From positions 1-53,707 of the forward strand of contig JAZQSX010000023.1 in assembly GCA_045630285.1 (NCBI GenBank): a DNA stretch of 53,707 bases, written 5' to 3'. This document shows positions 50,340 to 53,707 of the stretch, in pieces. Origin of the DNA: RGIG3009 sp045630285 (GTDB lineage Bacteria; Bacillota; Clostridia; Oscillospirales; Acutalibacteraceae). The translations under genes and the position numbers were made by a program. Position 1 is the stretch's first letter; every line of letters starts with the position of its first letter. Under the pieces are notes generated by a model. The model searched no databases and was not told the DNA's origin. It saw only the letters and a program-made list of their open reading frames with translations.

Positions 50340-50998
50340 TTCCCCGAATAAAAGAAGCGATCGTTGTTGAAGGGAAATACGATGCGATCCGTTTGCAGTC
50401 GGTGGTGGACGCCACCATTGTCACGACGGACGGCTTTGGAATTTTTCGGCAGCCGGAAAAAATGGAATTGCTGCGGCGCCTGGCGGCGGCACAAGGAATC
50501 GTCGTACTGACCGACAGTGATGCTGCCGGATTTGTGATTCGTGACCGTATCAGCGGCTCGTTACCGCCGTCGCAGGTATTACACGCCTACGCCCCTGAGA
50601 TCGTGGGTAAGGAGCGCCGCAAAAGCGTGCCCTCCAAGGAAGGATTGCTTGGCGTGGAGGGTATTGACGGTGAGCACTTGCTTCGTGCGTTGGCGCAAGC
50701 GGGGGCCACGCTGGAGGATACCAAGACGCTCCTGCGTCCCAAGGCGTTTTTGACCAAGGCACGGTTGTACGAGGACGGGTTATCCGGCCGAGAGAACAGC
50801 GCCGCCTTGCGGGAAAAGCTGCTTCGTCGGTTGGGTTTGCCGCATCGTTTGTCTGCCAATCGCATGATAGAGGTGTTCAATGCGTTGTTAACCGAAGAGG
50901 AATACGGCGCTTTGCTTGCACAGAGTAAAGGAGAAGATAAAAATGACTCGACCGATTATGCTGGCGTCGGCCTCGCCGCGCCGTCGGGAGATTTGTGA
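50336..50998 (+). CDS. rnmV: ribonuclease M5 (Toprim)
   Basis: 220 residues. Toprim nuclease that matures 5S rRNA in Gram-positive bacteria. Motifs: 'AIVVEGKYDAIRL' (catalytic glutamate) and 'VLTDSDAAGFVIR' (DxD), followed by 'KERRKSVPSKEGLLGVEG', typical of M5. The C-terminal region matches the usual added domain. It is slightly longer than the 180-190 residues common in the family and its last 18 residues overlap the start of maf. ATG overlaps holA. Confidence 0.92.
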   Translation: MIPRIKEAIVVEGKYDAIRLQSVVDATIVTTDGFGIFRQPEKMELLRRLAAAQGIVVLTDSDAAGFVIRDRISGSLPPSQVLHAYAPEIVGKERRKSVPSKEGLLGVEGIDGEHLLRALAQAGATLEDTKTLLRPKAFLTKARLYEDGLSGRENSAALREKLLRRLGLPHRLSANRMIEVFNALLTEEEYGALLAQSKGEDKNDSTDYAGVGLAAPSGDL

Positions 50999-51500
50999 TT
51001 TGTTGGGGCTTACCTATACGGTGCGCCCCGCAGTTGCCGAATTGCCCGCTGACCCCACCTTACCGGCAGGTGAGGCGATCCTGCAGGTCGCACGGGGTAA
51101 AGCGGAGGAAGTGGCGGCACAGCACCCTGCGGAGATTGTGTTGGGTGCCGACACAGCCGTGGTAGTGGATGATTGCATTCTGGGCAAGCCGAAGGACGAA
51201 GCCGAGGCAAAGCAGATGCTGCGCTTGATCTCGGGCCGCACGCATCAGGTAATCACCGCTGTATGGGTGTGTGGCGACGGGTACGATAACGGATTTTACG
51301 ATTGCGCCGACGTGACCTTCTTTCCTATGACTGAGGAGGATATCGAGGCGTATGTGGCGACGGGCGAACCGAATGATAAAGCGGGGGCTTACGCCGTACA
51401 AGGCATCGGCGCCCGATACATTCGGGGCATCAACGGTGATTTTTATACCGTGATGGGATTGCCGAGCGGACGGTTGCTTCGTTTTTTGGATCATCGTTAA
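50943..51500 (+). CDS. maf: Maf-like nucleotide pyrophosphatase
   Basis: 185 residues. House-cleaning enzyme hydrolysing non-canonical or excess nucleoside triphosphates. 'IMLASASPRRREICDLLGL', 'VLGADTAVVVDDCILGKPKD', 'LISGRTHQVITAV' and 'DKAGAYAVQGIG' are the standard blocks. The ATG at 50943 is preceded by AAAGGAG, so it starts inside the end of rnmV (56-base overlap). It is named septum formation inhibitor in older work. Confidence 0.95.
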   Translation: MTRPIMLASASPRRREICDLLGLTYTVRPAVAELPADPTLPAGEAILQVARGKAEEVAAQHPAEIVLGADTAVVVDDCILGKPKDEAEAKQMLRLISGRTHQVITAVWVCGDGYDNGFYDCADVTFFPMTEEDIEAYVATGEPNDKAGAYAVQGIGARYIRGINGDFYTVMGLPSGRLLRFLDHR

Positions 51501-51548
51501 TTTTTCAGTGTGAGTTCGACAGTTTTCTACAGGAAAGGAAGCGGTTGT

Positions 51549-53696
51549 ATGCAATTGATGCGACATGCAAAGAGCGCGCCGGCGGATACCGTCGACGTCG
51601 CCGAGGTGCGTAAGCAGACGCCTTGGTGGCGGTTTATGGTGTTTTTGCCGGTGGCGTTTTTGTGGATGGAATTGGTTTTCCGAGCCGTAACGGTCGAGCA
51701 GTTCTTCGGAATAGGATTGCTGTTCGTCTTTGGTTTTACCGTATCTGCGGCGGCTATCGTGTACGTGCTGTGCACGCTGTTTTCGCCCAAGGTCAACCGC
51801 CGGATCACAATCGTTTTTTTGGCGATTGCGGCGGCAGTGCTGACCTCCGAAATGATCTATGAGGGGATTTTTCCCGGTCTGTTCTACGATCTTGATAAGA
51901 TCTCGATGGCAGGCGAAGCCATGGGCGATTACGGCCCTAACGTCGTAGAAAAGGCGATGGAGAGAATTGTTTATATTCTGCTGTTGTGGGTTCCCGTCGG
52001 GTTGTACATCGCTTTTGGTAAAAAGTGGTGTCCTGCACAGCGTGCCAAAGGCTTGTTCAAGATTTTTGCCGGTGTAGCAGCTGTTGTGCTTCATGCGGTA
52101 ATGGTCATTATTATTTTGTGTTCTTCCGGAGATATGGGTCCTCGGTATTATTACATCAGCCGCTTTGATTCGGCAGCGTCGGTGGAGCAGTTTGGCTTGC
52201 TTAGTATGTTCCGCCTGGATATTCGTTATGACATCATTCCCGAAGCAATTGAGGAGGATTTCTCCGGCGAGTCATCCTCGCTTGGCGACTTTGATTTTAT
52301 TGAGGACGGGGGTAATGACACTCCCGACGATCCGCCGGCGGGAGATGGGGAAGAGACCCCGAATGAGGGCGATGGCGAGGAGAAGCCGCCTGAGCCGATC
52401 GTGTATACACCGAACGTGATCGAATCGCTGGATTTTGAGGCGCTGGCGAAAGGTACCTCCGACACGAATCTTAAAAAGCTGCACGAGTATTTTGCGTCGG
52501 TGGATCCGACAATGAAAAATGAGTACACCGGCAAGTTTAAAGGGAAAAATCTGATATTTATCGTCGCTGAAGGCTTCTCGCCCTACGCAGTGCGGGAAGA
52601 TCTGACGCCGACATTGTATAAACTGTCCCACGAAGGTATTCAGTGCACTAACTACTACACACCCGGCTGGGGCGTTTCCACCTCCGACGGTGAGTATACC
52701 AGCCTGCTTGGCCTGATGCCCGCGACAGGTGTGCGCAGTATGGAGTATTCCGCTGATCGGAATATGTATTTTGCGCTTGGCAACCAATTGAAGGCCGAAG
52801 GATATAACACCTACGCTTATCATAACCATACCTATACGTATTACGGGCGCGACAAATCGCACCCCAATTTGGGTTATACTTACAAAGGCATCGGCAACGG
52901 GTTGACGCTGGATTATTCCGATTATTACCCGGGTAAGAATACCAAAACCCGTTGGCCCAATTCGGATTATTTGATGGCGAAGGCAACGGCGGACGAGTAT
53001 ATGACGACGGATGCACCGTTCCACACCTATTATTTGACGGTCAGCGGGCATATGAACTACACCTTTATGGGGAACAGTATGTCCTCCTATCACAAAGCCA
53101 AGGTGAAGGATCTGCCGTATTCCGAGGAGGTCAAGGCGTATCTTGCTTGCCAGATTGAGTTGGATCTGATGCTGGAGGAGTTGATCGCCAAGCTGGAAGA
53201 GAAGGGCCTCGCTGAGGATACACTGCTTGTCGTGACGGCGGATCATTATCCCTACGGTTTGCAGCAGGGTACCGATTTTTACAGCGAAATGGCGGGCAAG
53301 GACACCACGTCCACGTTTGAAAAATATCGCAATACGCTAATCATGTGGCATAAGGGTATGGAAAGCATGGTCATTGACGAGCCGGTGTACAGCATCGACC
53401 TGCTGCCGACGTTGAGCAACCTGTTTGGCGTGGAATACGATTCTCGCTTGTTAATGGGTCGTGATTTCCTGTCGGATGCGCCGCCGTTGGTGTGCTTCTC
53501 CGACCAAAGCTGGATCACCGAGTACGGCCGTTACAATGCAAAGACCAGGACCTTTACGCTGTTCGAAGGTCAGGAGTGGTCAGAGGAAAACAAGAAGGAG
53601 TACGTCAAAGCGGTCAACACGGTGGTGCGCCGCAAGTTTACGTTCTCTAACCTGATCCTTAAAGAGGACTACTACGACGTCATTTTAGGAAAATAA
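51549..53696 (+). CDS. LTA-synthase-family membrane sulfatase-fold enzyme
   Basis: 715 residues. About five N-terminal membrane helices (30-210), an acidic, proline-rich linker (about 234-284), then an extracellular alkaline-phosphatase-type domain. Likely metal and nucleophile residues: E341 in 'IVAEGFSP', T378 in 'VSTSDGEYTS', D565 and H566 in 'VTADHYPYG', matching the E, T, D, H set of LtaS; also 'LTVSGHMNY'. Such enzymes transfer glycerol phosphate or similar groups from lipids to make teichoic-acid-like polymers, or modify them. ATG at 51549 with AAAGGAAG. The stop is at 53694-53696, 11 bases before the window end; the remainder holds nothing interpretable. Confidence 0.9.
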   Translation: MQLMRHAKSAPADTVDVAEVRKQTPWWRFMVFLPVAFLWMELVFRAVTVEQFFGIGLLFVFGFTVSAAAIVYVLCTLFSPKVNRRITIVFLAIAAAVLTSEMIYEGIFPGLFYDLDKISMAGEAMGDYGPNVVEKAMERIVYILLLWVPVGLYIAFGKKWCPAQRAKGLFKIFAGVAAVVLHAVMVIIILCSSGDMGPRYYYISRFDSAASVEQFGLLSMFRLDIRYDIIPEAIEEDFSGESSSLGDFDFIEDGGNDTPDDPPAGDGEETPNEGDGEEKPPEPIVYTPNVIESLDFEALAKGTSDTNLKKLHEYFASVDPTMKNEYTGKFKGKNLIFIVAEGFSPYAVREDLTPTLYKLSHEGIQCTNYYTPGWGVSTSDGEYTSLLGLMPATGVRSMEYSADRNMYFALGNQLKAEGYNTYAYHNHTYTYYGRDKSHPNLGYTYKGIGNGLTLDYSDYYPGKNTKTRWPNSDYLMAKATADEYMTTDAPFHTYYLTVSGHMNYTFMGNSMSSYHKAKVKDLPYSEEVKAYLACQIELDLMLEELIAKLEEKGLAEDTLLVVTADHYPYGLQQGTDFYSEMAGKDTTSTFEKYRNTLIMWHKGMESMVIDEPVYSIDLLPTLSNLFGVEYDSRLLMGRDFLSDAPPLVCFSDQSWITEYGRYNAKTRTFTLFEGQEWSEENKKEYVKAVNTVVRRKFTFSNLILKEDYYDVILGK

Positions 53697-53707
53697 AAAA
53701 CGTCCCG

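Noticed and set aside
1..53707. CRISPR arrays, tRNA/rRNA genes, prophage or defence islands
   Set aside because: No regularly spaced repeats, no tRNA-like cloverleaf and no phage or nuclease-system genes were recognised; all intergenic gaps are accounted for by promoters, RNA switches and terminators.

Overview
This 53.7 kb window looks like a chromosomal segment of an anaerobic Gram-positive Firmicute of class Clostridia, most likely Oscillospiraceae/Ruminococcaceae-like. The reasons are strong AGGAGG ribosome sites, class 1B PyrK/PyrD, a clostridial-type fused PurL, a split PurO/PurH, formate-THF ligase, meso-DAP dehydrogenase, and RNA-based control by PyrR attenuator, ZTP and lysine riboswitches. 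Genus assignment is inference. Apart from two minus-strand genes at the left edge, everything is read on the plus strand. I support 45 protein-coding genes and see no rRNA, tRNA, insertion sequence, prophage or CRISPR array.

Layout. (1) 85-827, minus strand: a GtrA-like membrane protein and a GIY-YIG protein, overlapping ATGA-style and ending in a terminator. (2) 920-9618: pyrimidine operon pyrC-carB-pyrK-pyrD-pyrF-pyrE-pyrB behind a consensus promoter and a PyrR-type attenuator. It converts carbamoyl phosphate to UMP, but carA is absent and PyrB carries a PyrI-like zinc domain. (3) 9656-21873: purine and one-carbon operon purE-purM-purN-purO-purH-purD-purL-glyA-fhs behind a ZTP riboswitch. 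glyA and fhs supply the one-carbon units that PurN and PurH consume. purH holds an in-frame TAG. purF, purC and purB are not here. (4) 21905-24274: an unusual fusion of a CapA-like metallophosphatase with a Mur-ligase-like region. (5) 24296-28286: lysine genes dapA-ddh-lysA plus a small SdpI-like membrane protein, behind a lysine riboswitch. (6) 28321-36926: histidine operon yerC-hisZ-hisG-hisD-hisC-hisB-hisH-hisA-hisF-hisIE-PHP phosphatase. It is complete from PRPP/ATP to histidine, and its promoter carries a perfect palindrome that is probably the operator of the TrpR-like first gene. (7) 36954-38629: a single cytosolic glycoside hydrolase gene between two near-identical 60-bp terminator repeats, looking like an inserted cassette. 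(8) 38659-45277: uvrB-uvrA, an M23/G5 cell-wall peptidase and a DUF1653 protein. (9) 45281-53696: typA-comEC-holA-rnmV-maf and an LTA-synthase-family protein.

Most genes within operons overlap at ATGA, TAATG or GTGA junctions or are separated by fewer than 35 bases, so translational coupling is the rule. Three of the biosynthetic operons (pyr, pur, lys) combine a TTGACA-17-TAWAAT promoter with an RNA attenuator; the his operon uses an operator instead.

The most unusual signals are the TAG codon inside purH together with a complete absence of TAG as a terminator among the 45 genes; the CapA/Mur-ligase fusion; the PyrB zinc-domain fusion; the his operator; and the repeat-flanked glycoside hydrolase. 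I do not see a clear wholly new multi-gene system.
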